In this document: piece by piece, positions 1 to 9,132 of the stretch
Layout of the letters: each line of letters starts with the position of its first letter
How positions within the stretch are numbered: the stretch's first letter is position 1
Origin: Tenacibaculum sp. MAR_2009_124
Lineage (GTDB): Bacteria; Bacteroidota; Bacteroidia; Flavobacteriales; Flavobacteriaceae
NCBI RefSeq assembly: GCF_900105455.1
Contig: NZ_FNSF01000005.1
Span: 310,001-374,000 of the forward strand
Length of the DNA stretch: 64,000 nucleotides
Direction of reading: 5' to 3'
The notes under the pieces: generated by a model
Database searches by the model: none
What the model was told of the DNA's origin: nothing
The model's input: only the letters and a program-made list of their open reading frames with translations
Translations under genes and position numbers: made by a program

Positions 1-626
1 TTATTAAGACTATCTTGCTTTAAGTAAGTCAATCCTAAATACCATTGAGCTTCAATGGAAGAAGTTTCTTTTGAATTTATATTTCTGAATACAGATTTAG
101 ATTCTTCTATGTTATTCACCATCAAAAGAGAAATTCCGTAGTAAAGACCTGGAAATCCACTCAGCTCTTTTTCACTGAGTTCTCTAAATTTAAGGATAGC
201 CTCTTCATACTGCTCATTATCATAATACCCCATTGCCTCTTTTAATAAATCATTTGTTTTATTATCTTCTCCTTTTACGGCATATACATTAGGGTATGGG
301 GAAAAATTAGACTCAAATAACGTTGAATTTGAACTTGTCATAAATCGAAATGTTCCCAAAAAGATGACAGCTGCAACACTTGAAGTAGTAAGAAACATTT
401 TGACAATCTTGCTTCTTTTTCTCTTTTTTCTTTCCATATTCCCTATACCTTCCAATTTTTGTTTTAGGTTATATCTTCCCATTTCCTTAACCGATGTTTC
501 GGTCAGTGCATCAATAAAACCTTCATCTTCATTTAACGAACTCAACTCTTCTCTATCTGAATCTTCAATCTTATCATTAAGAAATTTATCAATTAAATTT
601 TTAATTGACTTTTCATCTTTACCCAT
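1..626 (-). CDS. Membrane-anchored TPR protein, partial (C-terminus outside window)
   Basis: An open frame runs on the minus strand from an ATG at 626 through the left edge without a stop, so the C-terminus is missing. The first ~68 residues are charged and probably cytoplasmic. They are followed by one transmembrane helix at about residues 70-87, and then a soluble part with TPR-like helices (YYDNEQYEEAILKF, then GLYYGISLLM and AQWYLGLTYL). The start overlaps the sigma factor stop in a TAATG junction, so the two genes are probably translationally coupled. Sigma factor plus single-helix TPR protein is a recurring flavobacterial pair, and an anti-sigma-like or signalling role is my inference. 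I see no zinc anti-sigma motif. Confidence 0.75.
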   Translation of the reverse strand, partial: MGKDEKSIKNLIDKFLNDKIEDSDREELSSLNEDEGFIDALTETSVKEMGRYNLKQKLEGIGNMERKKRKRSKIVKMFLTTSSVAAVIFLGTFRFMTSSNSTLFESNFSPYPNVYAVKGEDNKTNDLLKEAMGYYDNEQYEEAILKFRELSEKELSGFPGLYYGISLLMVNNIEESKSVFRNINSKETSSIEAQWYLGLTYLKQDSLN

Positions 627-1228
627 TAGTCTAACTCTTTAATTAATGATTGATACCTTTTTGAACTCACCACAATACTCTTCAATTTCTTTAAACATTT
701 ATATTTTTTATTTCTCGCTGCCTGTTCATTCTTTAACCCATTCAATTTGGCTATATCAATCATAGACATGTTTTGATATATATGCTGAATAAGAATCTCT
801 TGGCAACCAATTCCTAAATGAAGAAACAATTCCTTTATAAAAGCAGTTTTAGAAAACGAAAATATCTCCAAGTTTTGTAATTCAAAATCTAAATCTTCTA
901 TACCAGTTGAAGTAGATTTATAAACTTTTCTTTCATTTCGAATCTTTTTGTACCACAAAAATCTTCCTATTGAGTAAATATATCCACAAACTGACGTTTT
1001 AAGAACAAATTTCCCTTTTTTTAAATTTTCATAAAAAACTATAACAGCCTCTTGAATAATATCATCAATATCAAAAGAGTTACCTCCGTTTTTTTTAATA
1101 AATACACTCAATGACTTATAATTCTCTTTGTATAGATAGGTTAGAACACGATTTTCCTTTTCATCATTAGTAATTAAGGATCTAATTATTTCCTCATCAC
1201 TAAAAACACTTATTTTTTTTAACATCAA
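626..1228 (-). CDS. RNA polymerase sigma-70 family (ECF-type) sigma factor
   Basis: The 200-residue protein has the two-domain ECF layout. Region 2 (about residues 28-100) includes DIDDIIQEAVIVFYENL and a helix SVCGYIYSIGRFLWYKKIR. Region 4 (about 135-185) has an HTH-like segment, MSMIDIAKLNGLKNEQAARNKKYKCLKKL. It should direct core polymerase to a small regulon. Region 4 is more divergent than in classical ECFs, and the protein is lysine-rich. It starts with MM, so either Met could be used. It is transcribed with the downstream membrane TPR gene, its likely partner. Divergent from the lipoprotein gene at 1381. Confidence 0.8.
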   Translation of the reverse strand: MMLKKISVFSDEEIIRSLITNDEKENRVLTYLYKENYKSLSVFIKKNGGNSFDIDDIIQEAVIVFYENLKKGKFVLKTSVCGYIYSIGRFLWYKKIRNERKVYKSTSTGIEDLDFELQNLEIFSFSKTAFIKELFLHLGIGCQEILIQHIYQNMSMIDIAKLNGLKNEQAARNKKYKCLKKLKSIVVSSKRYQSLIKELD

Positions 1229-1380
1229 TAGTTTTTTGATACTTGATTTTGTTCACTTTACAGACAAAAATAAAAAAAATAAAAAAAGCAAGGTTACGTA
1301 TATAAAGTTTAGGGTATATGTAAATAGAAACATGTAATTCGAATTACTAAATATCAACATTAATTTAATATCTATTTATT

Positions 1381-2067
1381 ATGAAAAAAGTTTTTATTAT
1401 CATCCTATGCTTAGGAATACTTTCTTGTCAAAATCAAGAAGACAATTTATTTACTCAAAAAGAACAAAACTCTATTGTAGAAGATTCGAAAAACACTAAT
1501 AATTCTGAATCCAGAACCATGGATATTCTAATAACTCCACCCGACGAAAACGGAGGCGGTGCTGGTAATGGCTGCGAATCTTCTCATTCAATCCTTGGAG
1601 GGTGCACTCCAGACATAAATGGAAACGCAGGTGGGAGTTTTGCTATTAATTATGATTTAGAAAGTGATTGCGATAAAGTAGTTTTTATAGGTGGTGTATT
1701 TAGAGTAAACAATAATCTGCCAAGAATTACTGAATTTAAGATTAAAAAGAAAAAAGGTAACTTAAAAGTTAACGGTTACAATTTAAGTTATAATAATAAC
1801 ACAGGAGAGTTCATCGCAACTCTTTTAATTACTATACCGAATCAAAGCACCGCTATAACCAATCCTATTGGTTATGATGGTAACATAGATTTAGTAGACC
1901 CAGATTTAAGCGTAATGCCAGAAGATGACAACGGTGATGGGCATATTAGTCCGGATGAGGTAGATTGGACTCCAACTGGAAGCACACCTACTATTATATC
2001 TCCAAACTATTCAATTAAAATTAAACAATTTAAAATTAACCCATGTGTAGGGTATATAAATTATTAA
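1381..2067 (+). CDS. Lipoprotein of unknown function with an EF-hand-like loop
   Basis: A 228-residue protein with a lipoprotein signal peptide (LGILSC, Cys16), followed by a low-complexity linker and a Gly-rich patch. Near the C-terminus DDNGDGHISPDEV fits the 12-residue calcium-binding EF-hand loop, and a dockerin-like or isolated Ca site is possible. I do not recognise the middle domain, which is beta-rich. It is divergent from the sigma factor gene and followed by a strong terminator, so it is probably a single-gene transcript. Placement next to an ECF system suggests, but does not show, that it is a target of that regulator. Confidence 0.65.
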   Translation: MKKVFIIILCLGILSCQNQEDNLFTQKEQNSIVEDSKNTNNSESRTMDILITPPDENGGGAGNGCESSHSILGGCTPDINGNAGGSFAINYDLESDCDKVVFIGGVFRVNNNLPRITEFKIKKKKGNLKVNGYNLSYNNNTGEFIATLLITIPNQSTAITNPIGYDGNIDLVDPDLSVMPEDDNGDGHISPDEVDWTPTGSTPTIISPNYSIKIKQFKINPCVGYINY

Positions 2068-2100
2068 TTATTGAGGGGAAGACACTATGATAAAGAACAT

Positions 2101-2134
2101 AACCTTGAATACTAAAGTATTCAAGGTTTTATTA
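2101..2134 (+). terminator. Rho-independent terminator after the lipoprotein gene
   Basis: A perfect 12 bp stem (AACCTTGAATAC / GTATTCAAGGTT) with a 4-base TAAA loop is followed by a T-rich tract. It lies 33 bases after the stop codon of the lipoprotein gene. Confidence 0.85.
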
Positions 2135-2230
2135 TTTAACCAACTTAATTGTTAAAAAATACAACCAGAATTTAAATCATTTAAAAACGATCATGAGATT
2201 TTTTAGTTTTGAATAAAGAGAGTTTCAATA

Positions 2231-2902
2231 CTAAGAATAATCTGCTATTAAAACACCGACTTTTTCACTTAAATCTTCAGTTTCATTAATAATTTTGCTT
2301 ACTTCTTCTAAATCTTCAAGTGCGTCAAAAATTTGAATTTTAGGTACTAAATCTCTTAAAAGTCTCTCCGACCTGAGCTTAGATTCTACTAAATTATCAT
2401 AGTCTTCAACTCTATTTCGACGATTAAAACTCCAGGCTCCCAAGCCCCTATTTAAAAATATTGATAGAATACTTCCTATGGTAGCAATGACACCAGAAAT
2501 AAGCTGTAATTTAAACTTCATATCTTTATTTTCCTCAAACTCATTCAATAAAGTAATTAATATAGCGCTACTCCCTATAGCGGCAATAATTTGAGAAATT
2601 AACTCTAATTTTTTATAGGTATCTATTTTCTTTTTGATTTTCTTAAAAAACTCATGTGCTTGATCCGATACCGTTTCTAATGTTTCTTTCGCTGTTTTTG
2701 CTTTGATAAATATTTCCTCACGATTCACATCAACATCACCACCTTCTTCAATATTAGCACCAAGATCGTCTCCTATGTTGAACAAGTACTCATAGTTTGA
2801 ATCTGTAGTATCTTTCAATCCTTGATATTTAGTTTGACTTAGCTTATGTAATAAACTAACCGTTTTCGAGTTTACCATGTCCGATTTCTTAATTTCTCCC
2901 AT
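2231..2902 (-). CDS. SLATT-like two-helix membrane protein
   Basis: I place the start at the ATG at 2902 (MGEIKKSDM), 4 bases after the upstream stop, giving 223 residues. The longer frame back to 2998 would overlap the upstream gene and looks unrelated. After a charged N-terminus and an amphipathic lysine-rich helix come two transmembrane helices (about residues 104-122 and 134-151). A conserved-looking segment LGAWSFNRRNRVEDYDNLVESK and a long acidic helix follow. This two-helix plus basic helix layout resembles SLATT domains, which are predicted pore-forming effectors in bacterial conflict systems. The assignment is by pattern only. It is coupled to the upstream exported protein. Confidence 0.5.
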   Translation of the reverse strand: MGEIKKSDMVNSKTVSLLHKLSQTKYQGLKDTTDSNYEYLFNIGDDLGANIEEGGDVDVNREEIFIKAKTAKETLETVSDQAHEFFKKIKKKIDTYKKLELISQIIAAIGSSAILITLLNEFEENKDMKFKLQLISGVIATIGSILSIFLNRGLGAWSFNRRNRVEDYDNLVESKLRSERLLRDLVPKIQIFDALEDLEEVSKIINETEDLSEKVGVLIADYS

Positions 2903-2906
2903 TTTT

Positions 2907-4883
2907 TTAGATTTTAAAATAATTAAATATAAAGTCGACCAGTTTTCGCCAAACCCCATTCTTTTTATAGAAAACTTCCACTTTAGTATCCCCCACATTG
3001 CTAAAGGAATCGGGTTTTAATATAATTTTCACTTTGCCAATACCTCCATTTATTTTTTCGTTTGAAATTGACGTGATTAAGTCTTTATAAGTATTTGCTT
3101 TTTTAAACGAATTCGCAATAGCCAATCCAAAATTTAAATCATTAATTATATCTGTAGTACCGGCTGCTACATTATAATACGAAGACGAACAACCTCCTGT
3201 AAAAACATCAACATTATACTCTTTTCCTAACTTTTTCACATACTCAAAATCCACTATATAATTACTATTACCCACTCCCTTAAATGAGCCATTTTCAACA
3301 TGTCCTACCAAAAAAAGTTTCCCGCCTTTATTTTTTTTAAACTCATTTTTTATTTTTCTTTTTACATAGTTTGTACTCTTGTTTTTAATGAAATTAATAG
3401 CTCCTTTCGGAAACATTTTTCGCAAACTATCAATTACCTTATCTTTTGTCAACTTTAAATTTGATTCATGTTTTGATAAAAACACTGTTTTCATATTTCG
3501 TTTATCAATAGCCGTTGATAAATCTTTTTTTAGTTTAGAAATATCATCCCCCAAAGTACTTGTTCTCTCCATATAAACATTGGCCCCATCAAATAGTTGA
3601 ATTGCATCCTTTTCTTCAACTTTATTTAACGCTACTTTTATAGGTATTTTATTTCTATGAAACTTCTGGTATTCAGCGTTTGTCTTCACATAGTAATTCT
3701 GATTAGTTATATCCTCCTTCAATTTTTTTCGAATGTCCGAACTCAAAGCAAACTCCCCATTATCTAAATTCTTATGAATCTTGAGATAATCTGACATCAG
3801 TGATTCTAAGTCGTTTTTATCAGTGTCAAGAACAATTTGAAATTCCTCTTTTTTTCTATTTAATTCCTCCTGAGCCCTCGTCTTAAAATCTTGATGTGCT
3901 ATTTCTTCATTTAGAGAATGGTCTTTTTTAAATTGGTTTTTCGCCTTTTCCAATCTCTTATGAAGAAAATCAAGTTCCTCAAAAAAGTCTTTTTGGTTTT
4001 TAATAAGAATTTCGGTGTTCGGAGATTCAATATATCCAAGTGTATACAACTTCCTTTCCAACTCATTTGTTTCTTTAATTATGAGATCTAAATTCTCATC
4101 AACCAACGCATTTATTTTATCAAAATCTAAATTATCAACAGCCTTATTAAAAGGCTTTGCTTTTGCTATAAAATCAAGATCCTTTGGAGCCAATCGAAAT
4201 CTTTTTAATTCTCTCCATTTGTAATATAAATGCTGTCTTAAGGTTGGTAACTCAGTGGGTACCTTAAATTTCCTTGCAAGCTTCTGCCCTACGAATAATC
4301 TTGTTTTTAACTCTTCATATGCAGCTATAAACCGCTCAACACCTTCCTGTGTTACTTTGTATTTATCACCAAATCCAACTGCGAAATCATGAGGTTTTAT
4401 GTTATTCTTTTTCTGAAACGCACAAATAGCATCATATACCTTATTATTCACATATTTACCCCAGCCCATATTGTAACCAAACTCATCTTCAACGAGTAAT
4501 AAGGCCTTTTTGTTTTCAAAAAATAATGATTCTTCCTTTAGTGAAACATTTTTTGTTCCAAATGCTTCCTTCAATTCTCTTTGTTTCACATAGTCTTCAA
4601 CATTAAATTGATACCTTTTATATAATTCTTGATTTCTGGTATATAGATTTTTCCTCTTTTCTATCCATGGTTTATAAAAATCGTCAGTATATAACTTGTA
4701 TTTATTTCCTTTAAACGTTGTCGGAAGTTTTTGAGTTCTGAGAATGGGGCCAAACCTTGGTTTAGGTTTTGCAATTCGAAACAATTTGACAAGTCCTTCG
4801 ACTCCTCTTTTTACAACTTGAACCTGTGAGCAGGTGGTATGAATAGTAAACAGAAGAAGTACTAGTAAAGCAATTTTCTTCAT
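2907..4883 (-). CDS. Exported large protein with possible caspase-like (His/Cys) C-terminal domain
   Basis: I choose the ATG at 4883 because it opens a clean signal peptide (MKKIALLVLLLFTIHTTCS); the frame extends to 5042 without coding character. The mature protein is about 640 residues. An N-terminal part holds a peptidoglycan-binding-like stretch (YDAICAFQKKNNIK). A long charged coiled-coil middle follows, and then an alpha/beta C-terminal domain. There, FLVGHVENGS (His528) and DVFTGGCSSS (Cys565) sit at the ends of predicted strands about 37 residues apart. That spacing and context resemble the His/Cys dyad of clan CD (caspase/CHAT-like) peptidases. I recognise no named family. It is followed after 4 bases by the SLATT-like gene, so the two form one unit. 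Confidence 0.5.
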   Translation of the reverse strand: MKKIALLVLLLFTIHTTCSQVQVVKRGVEGLVKLFRIAKPKPRFGPILRTQKLPTTFKGNKYKLYTDDFYKPWIEKRKNLYTRNQELYKRYQFNVEDYVKQRELKEAFGTKNVSLKEESLFFENKKALLLVEDEFGYNMGWGKYVNNKVYDAICAFQKKNNIKPHDFAVGFGDKYKVTQEGVERFIAAYEELKTRLFVGQKLARKFKVPTELPTLRQHLYYKWRELKRFRLAPKDLDFIAKAKPFNKAVDNLDFDKINALVDENLDLIIKETNELERKLYTLGYIESPNTEILIKNQKDFFEELDFLHKRLEKAKNQFKKDHSLNEEIAHQDFKTRAQEELNRKKEEFQIVLDTDKNDLESLMSDYLKIHKNLDNGEFALSSDIRKKLKEDITNQNYYVKTNAEYQKFHRNKIPIKVALNKVEEKDAIQLFDGANVYMERTSTLGDDISKLKKDLSTAIDKRNMKTVFLSKHESNLKLTKDKVIDSLRKMFPKGAINFIKNKSTNYVKRKIKNEFKKNKGGKLFLVGHVENGSFKGVGNSNYIVDFEYVKKLGKEYNVDVFTGGCSSSYYNVAAGTTDIINDLNFGLAIANSFKKANTYKDLITSISNEKINGGIGKVKIILKPDSFSNVGDTKVEVFYKKNGVWRKLVDFIFNYFKI

Positions 4884-5019
4884 GGTAGTAAGTTTGATTA
4901 AATAACAATAATTAAATACAATAGCTTCTGAAAATATCAGAATAGTCCCCGATAAAATATTATCTAACAGCGTGTTAGTTTCCAGTAAATTTAAACTAAA
5001 TAATTGACTTTGAAAACTA

Positions 5020-5056
5020 TACAAAAAAAAATCTGAAGCCAAATTACTTCAGATTT
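5020..5056 (-). terminator. Terminator of the GH65 gene
   Basis: Read on the minus strand, a 10 bp stem (AAATCTGAAG / CTTCAGATTT, 8-base loop) is followed by a run of Ts. It lies about 55 bases past the stop at 5110 and separates the glycosidase from the exported-protein unit. Confidence 0.85.
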
Positions 5057-5109
5057 AACGTTGGTATCATACTTACATATAGGTATTCTTCCAATAAAAT
5101 TAGAGCGCT

Positions 5110-7155
5110 CTATTTTATAGTGTATGTTTTTTTATCTGGCCCAACTCCTTTTATGATTAATGATTTCCATTCCTTCGGTAGTACTGGATTTTTTTGAACA
5201 ACTCCCTCCTCAGTAAAATATAGGCCTCCAAAACCAAAAAGAACGGTTTGTAGCATCCCTCCAGCACCTGTTGCAAAATACGGATGTGTTCCAGTAGCTG
5301 TTTCGGAAAGGGCTCCGAAAGGTGGACGTTTATTTGGTTCGTAACTTTCTTTGAACAATCGAAAAGCATTTTCTGCATCTCCCAATCGAGCATAAATAAC
5401 GGCAAAAACCGATTTCCCCATTGCAGGGCCTTCTTTAGCTAATTTAGGTTCATAATACTTTAAGTCTTTCAAAACAGTTTCTTTGTCTTTTACAATCGTT
5501 AATGGATATGACAGTAGATTTACATCCGCTTGCTTTATAGTTTCTCCATTGTATTTTTTGTGTTCCATAGTAGTTCCATCGGGAAATTTATGAATTACCA
5601 TTCCATCCGCAACTGTTTTCCATATTGAATTAGCTTCTAACTTCAAAACTTTGGCAGCATCTACTGCATAACGTAAAGCTGTAATTGCTGAACCATTGGT
5701 AAAAGCATTATCATCAACATTAGGCGCAAATTCATTAGCTCCTACCACATTTAAAATACTATAGGTACCGTTTGAATTCTTTACAGAGCGACTCACCCAA
5801 TAATCAGCAATTTCCCTTAGCATTGGATAACCTCTTTCTTCCAACCATTTTTTATCTTTTGTTACCAAATAGTAATTCCAAAAAGCAATGGCTATATCGG
5901 CCGTTATATGATGTTCAAAAGTTCCTGTTAATGCCCAGGCTGGTGTTGCTTCTTCGCCTGTGTCATCGCTTTCCCAAGGAAACATAGCACCTTTGTATCC
6001 AAAATTAATAGCTTTTTGCTGTGCTTTTTCCAAACGATCAGAACGATAATTAACCAATGACCTTGCAATATCTTGATTTAACACCAACAACGGAGGATAC
6101 ATCCATAATTCTGTATCCCAAAAAACATGTCCATTATAGTTCTGAGACGACAATCCCATGGGGGCAATACTTAAATCTGAATCGCCTCTTCCAAAAGCAT
6201 ATAAATGGTATAATGCCAATCGAATATCTTGCTGTGACTGTAAATCGCCTTCCACAATAATATCCCCTTCCCAAAGATTTGCCCACAAGTCTTTGTGTTG
6301 TTTTAATAATGCCTCTTTCGGTGTCAATAAATTGAAAATAACAAAGCGCTCGGATTCCGTTTGAGGGTCATGAAAATCTTGGGTTGTGCATTGTGCAGCT
6401 GTCCAAGAAAAATTAAACTTGGCATTGGTTTTTAAGTTTTTACTAAATGATAAACTATGATTGTATTCAGAAACCTTTTTGTGTATTAGCTCTGGTCGCT
6501 GATGTTCACGAGTACTATTGATTCCATCCCAAATAAAAGTACCGGAAGCAGCCACTTTATGTCTTCCTTGCCTACTCGTTGCCACCGTTTGTAGAATAGG
6601 CATCGTAGTTTCCAAGTCTTTTAAAACTCTGAATGTACTTGTAGGGTTTCTATATTCTTCAGGTGTTTTTAGACTTGCAGCAACTTCTACTAAAACATCC
6701 GTATTTGGTGTTATTGTTATATCTAAAAAACCTGAATATTGCACATTTCGTAAAGCATACATGGTGTATTCAATGCTGGCTTTGTTTTTAAAATCGAACC
6801 TAGTCGTAAAAGAAGCTTCTTTCATATTCAAGGTTTGTCGCCAATTTGATATGTTTTCATCAGAAATAAGCTCCCCATCAATGCTAATCTCCATTTCTTG
6901 AAAATCAATTCCCTTCAATATTCTACTCACTCCTAAAGGAGATTCTTTGTCATAAACATTATTCAAAATAATTTGTTTTGTTTCCAAAACGTGTTGAGAG
7001 GGTAAAATACCAATTCGCCCATTGGCTACTACGATTCCAGTATAGTTATTAGCCTCGCTCGTTGAAATATGCCAACCGTCATTTTGAGCATTTAAATAAA
7101 TTGAAGCAATATTGAATAAAACGACCATCAATATTTTAAAATTATTCATAATCAT
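5110..7155 (-). CDS. Secreted glycoside hydrolase family 65 (acid trehalase/kojibiose phosphorylase-like)
   Basis: A 681-residue protein with a signal peptide ending near NAQ (residue 24), so it acts in the periplasm or outside. An N-terminal beta-sandwich region leads into an (alpha/alpha)6 catalytic barrel. GH65 landmarks are FWDTELW (345-351), GANEF (Glu475 at the general acid position, followed by NVDDNAFTN) and KQAD (541-544). The WDTELWMYPP version and the export signal are closer to hydrolases of the ATHL1/PGGHG type than to cytoplasmic phosphorylases, so hydrolysis of an alpha-glucoside is likelier than phosphorolysis. The substrate is not readable. It appears monocistronic. The Met at residue 3 (7149) is an equally good start. 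Confidence 0.8.
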   Translation of the reverse strand: MIMNNFKILMVVLFNIASIYLNAQNDGWHISTSEANNYTGIVVANGRIGILPSQHVLETKQIILNNVYDKESPLGVSRILKGIDFQEMEISIDGELISDENISNWRQTLNMKEASFTTRFDFKNKASIEYTMYALRNVQYSGFLDITITPNTDVLVEVAASLKTPEEYRNPTSTFRVLKDLETTMPILQTVATSRQGRHKVAASGTFIWDGINSTREHQRPELIHKKVSEYNHSLSFSKNLKTNAKFNFSWTAAQCTTQDFHDPQTESERFVIFNLLTPKEALLKQHKDLWANLWEGDIIVEGDLQSQQDIRLALYHLYAFGRGDSDLSIAPMGLSSQNYNGHVFWDTELWMYPPLLVLNQDIARSLVNYRSDRLEKAQQKAINFGYKGAMFPWESDDTGEEATPAWALTGTFEHHITADIAIAFWNYYLVTKDKKWLEERGYPMLREIADYWVSRSVKNSNGTYSILNVVGANEFAPNVDDNAFTNGSAITALRYAVDAAKVLKLEANSIWKTVADGMVIHKFPDGTTMEHKKYNGETIKQADVNLLSYPLTIVKDKETVLKDLKYYEPKLAKEGPAMGKSVFAVIYARLGDAENAFRLFKESYEPNKRPPFGALSETATGTHPYFATGAGGMLQTVLFGFGGLYFTEEGVVQKNPVLPKEWKSLIIKGVGPDKKTYTIK

Positions 7156-7289
7156 GGTAAATATTATTTAGTTTGTTTGTCAACATAGAATCATCATATA
7201 ATTCTCAAAAATTCCTTAAGAAGTATATGCTACTATTAAGTTATTTCTGAAAAGTTAAAATACAAAAACAATTTAAAACACTGAAAAAC

Positions 7290-7665
7290 AAACAACAAAC
7301 AGAAAAAAAACATCTTTCGTTTCCTAAAAAGGATACCGAAATTACTATGACTCCAGATGTCTCTAATTTCAACCAATTATTAAAATTTTCTCGTAGTGGG
7401 TCAAAAGAAGGTAATTACTTAACCGATTCGTATTTAGCACAAAATCTACTAATATCAAATAATTCACTATTCCGATTACCTAAAGAGGATTTTCAATACA
7501 AAATCAATGAGCTTATAATAGAGCAAAAGGAAATATCTCTACTAAGTTTTTAAACTATAAAAATCATAAAGGAGGAACAACCTCGCTTGATAATCTCAAA
7601 GAAAAATAGGTTTATATTGATGCTTGGACTTCTTGTTGCTAGCCTTATGAAACGGTAATTGTAAA
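7290..7665 (+). pseudogene. Decayed partial paralogue of the TlpA-like lipoprotein gene
   Basis: In one frame the translation aligns without gaps to the middle of the intact protein encoded just downstream: EITMTPDVSNFNQ against ELNLTLDTKEFDE, GNYL against SNFL, and FRLPKEDFQYKI against FQLPKEEFEAKL. After a stop at 7551-7553 and a deletion of about 50 codons, similarity resumes at 7563 with NHKGGTTSLDNLK, then a TAG, then VYIDAWTSCC in place of the thioredoxin motif, then another TAG. Start, lipobox and C-terminus are gone. It is the remnant of a tandem duplication of the lipoprotein gene. Confidence 0.75.
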
Positions 7666-7880
7666 TACTTAGGCTCTAGCCTTTCCTAAAACTGCCTGTA
7701 TCTTTTTATAGGGAATTTGTTTTTAAAAACTCCCTTATATTTCTTCCACAGAATCTACCTCGTAAATTACCCTTATTTTCAAGGCAATTAAAACGGAGAT
7801 GATAAAACTCTACAAAACAACACCATAGCAATTCAGTTACCAACTCATTTCATTTATTGCATAAAATATAACTCTTTATT

Positions 7881-7897
7881 ATTCGTTAAAAACGAAT
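7881..7897. promoter_or_regulatory. Inverted repeat upstream of the TlpA-like lipoprotein gene
   Basis: A perfect 7 bp inverted repeat with a 3-base spacer (ATTCGTT AAA AACGAAT) lies about 58 bases before the start codon, next to TTGACA at 7901. It could be an operator or a small 5' hairpin. There is no direct functional evidence. Confidence 0.3.
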
Positions 7898-7954
7898 AGG
7901 ATTGACATATATTCATTATTTTAGTCCACCACAAAACCGTTAATTATACTCAAA

Positions 7955-8968
7955 ATGAAACGATTAATTTATATGGCAGTAGCTTGTTTGGCTATTGTTT
8001 CTTGTAAAGAGCAGCCTAAAGACTACGTTACGTTTACAGGTAAGATCACCAACAAGAATTCAGATTCTCTTGTAGTTGCTAACCCAAAGACAGGAGCAAA
8101 GAAAATTATAAAAGTAGATGAAACAGGAACTTTTAGTGATACATTAAAAGTTGAAACAGGTCTTCATGTTATTTTCGATGGTAAAGAGCAAACAACTGCA
8201 TTTCTTAAAAATGGAAGTGAACTTAATTTAACTCTTGATACAAAAGAGTTTGATGAAACTGTTGTATATACTGGAAAAGGTGCAGATGAAAGTAATTTCT
8301 TAGTAAAATCTTCTTTGATAGAAGAAGAACTTCTTAAGAGTGGAGCAATATTCCAATTACCAAAAGAAGAATTCGAAGCGAAGTTAAAATCTTATGAAGA
8401 ATCTTTCGAAAAAAGACTTATTGAAAAAACTTTAGATACTTCTTTCGTTGCTACTCAAAAAGGACGTGTAACAGGACTTAAAAACTATGCTTCTAGATAC
8501 TATGAGCAAGTTGCTTATATCAATAAAAACCTTGCTAAAGGATTAGCTTCACCGAAGTTTGTTAATTTTGAAAATCACAAAGGAGGAACTACTTCTTTAG
8601 ATGATTTAAAAGGAAAATATGTTTTTATTGACGTTTGGGCTACTTGGTGTCAACCATGTAAAAACGAAATTCCTTACTTAAAGAAAGTTGAGGAAAAATT
8701 CCATGGTAAAAATATTGAGTTCGTAGGAATTTCAATTGATCAAGCTAAAGATCATGAAACATGGAAAAACATGGTTTCAGAAAAAGACTTGGCAGGTACT
8801 CAATTATTTGCTGACAACAATTGGAACTCAGAATTCGTAAAAAGCTATAAAATAAACGGTATTCCTCGCTTTATTTTAATTGATCCACAAGGAAATATTA
8901 TAAATGCACAAGCACCGAGACCTTCAGACGCTAAATTGGTTGAAGTATTAGAATCTTTAAGTATTTAA
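7955..8968 (+). CDS. TlpA-like thiol-disulfide oxidoreductase lipoprotein (DUF4369 plus AhpC/TSA-type thioredoxin domain)
   Basis: A 337-residue lipoprotein (AIVSC, Cys17) on the periplasmic side. An N-terminal beta-rich DUF4369-like domain (about residues 25-110) and a helical linker precede a thioredoxin-fold domain (about 200-337). The active site is WATWCQPC (Cys232 and Cys235), and GIPRFILID carries the conserved cis-proline. Family members reduce or shuffle disulfides of envelope proteins, often for cytochrome c maturation. A decayed copy of the same gene lies directly upstream. A terminator follows, so it is a single-gene unit. Confidence 0.85.
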   Translation: MKRLIYMAVACLAIVSCKEQPKDYVTFTGKITNKNSDSLVVANPKTGAKKIIKVDETGTFSDTLKVETGLHVIFDGKEQTTAFLKNGSELNLTLDTKEFDETVVYTGKGADESNFLVKSSLIEEELLKSGAIFQLPKEEFEAKLKSYEESFEKRLIEKTLDTSFVATQKGRVTGLKNYASRYYEQVAYINKNLAKGLASPKFVNFENHKGGTTSLDDLKGKYVFIDVWATWCQPCKNEIPYLKKVEEKFHGKNIEFVGISIDQAKDHETWKNMVSEKDLAGTQLFADNNWNSEFVKSYKINGIPRFILIDPQGNIINAQAPRPSDAKLVEVLESLSI

Positions 8969-8993
8969 GGAGTCTATCTCGCAAAAACTTAAA

Positions 8994-9037
8994 ACATCAT
9001 TGATAAGTTCATTACACTTATTAATGGTGTTTTTTTA
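8994..9037 (+). terminator. Terminator after the TlpA-like gene
   Basis: A 14 bp stem with two G-T pairs (ACATCATTGATAAG / CTTATTAATGGTGT, 9-base loop) runs into a stretch of seven to nine Ts. Confidence 0.8.
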
Positions 9038-9096
9038 TGCCCAACAACAATGAAAACTGACGTTTTTTGAAGGAATATATTTGGTTAAATATTTAT

Positions 9097-9128
9097 TTTG
9101 TTTAGATTAATTAAAAATAATATATTTG
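9097..9128 (+). promoter_or_regulatory. Bacteroidota-type promoter, possibly giving a leaderless transcript
   Basis: TTTG at 9097-9100 and TATATTTG at 9121-9128 are separated by 20 bases, matching the group's -33/-7 consensus. Transcription should begin 5-8 bases past the -7 box, which is at or next to the ATG at 9133. The message would therefore have almost no leader. Confidence 0.6.
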
Positions 9129-9132
9129 CTCC

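Noticed and set aside
1265..1291. Possible promoter for the sigma factor (TTG ... TATTTTTG on the minus strand)
   Set aside because: The spacer is only 16 bases, shorter than the 19-21 found at the other promoters here, in a run of As and Ts.
2903..2998. N-terminal extension of the SLATT-like protein (start at 2998)
   Set aside because: It would overlap the upstream gene's coding end by 92 bases; the ATG at 2902 is 4 bases past that gene's stop and starts where the sequence becomes protein-like.
4884..5042. N-terminal extension of the exported caspase-like protein
   Set aside because: It hides the signal peptide inside the protein and overlaps the GH65 terminator.
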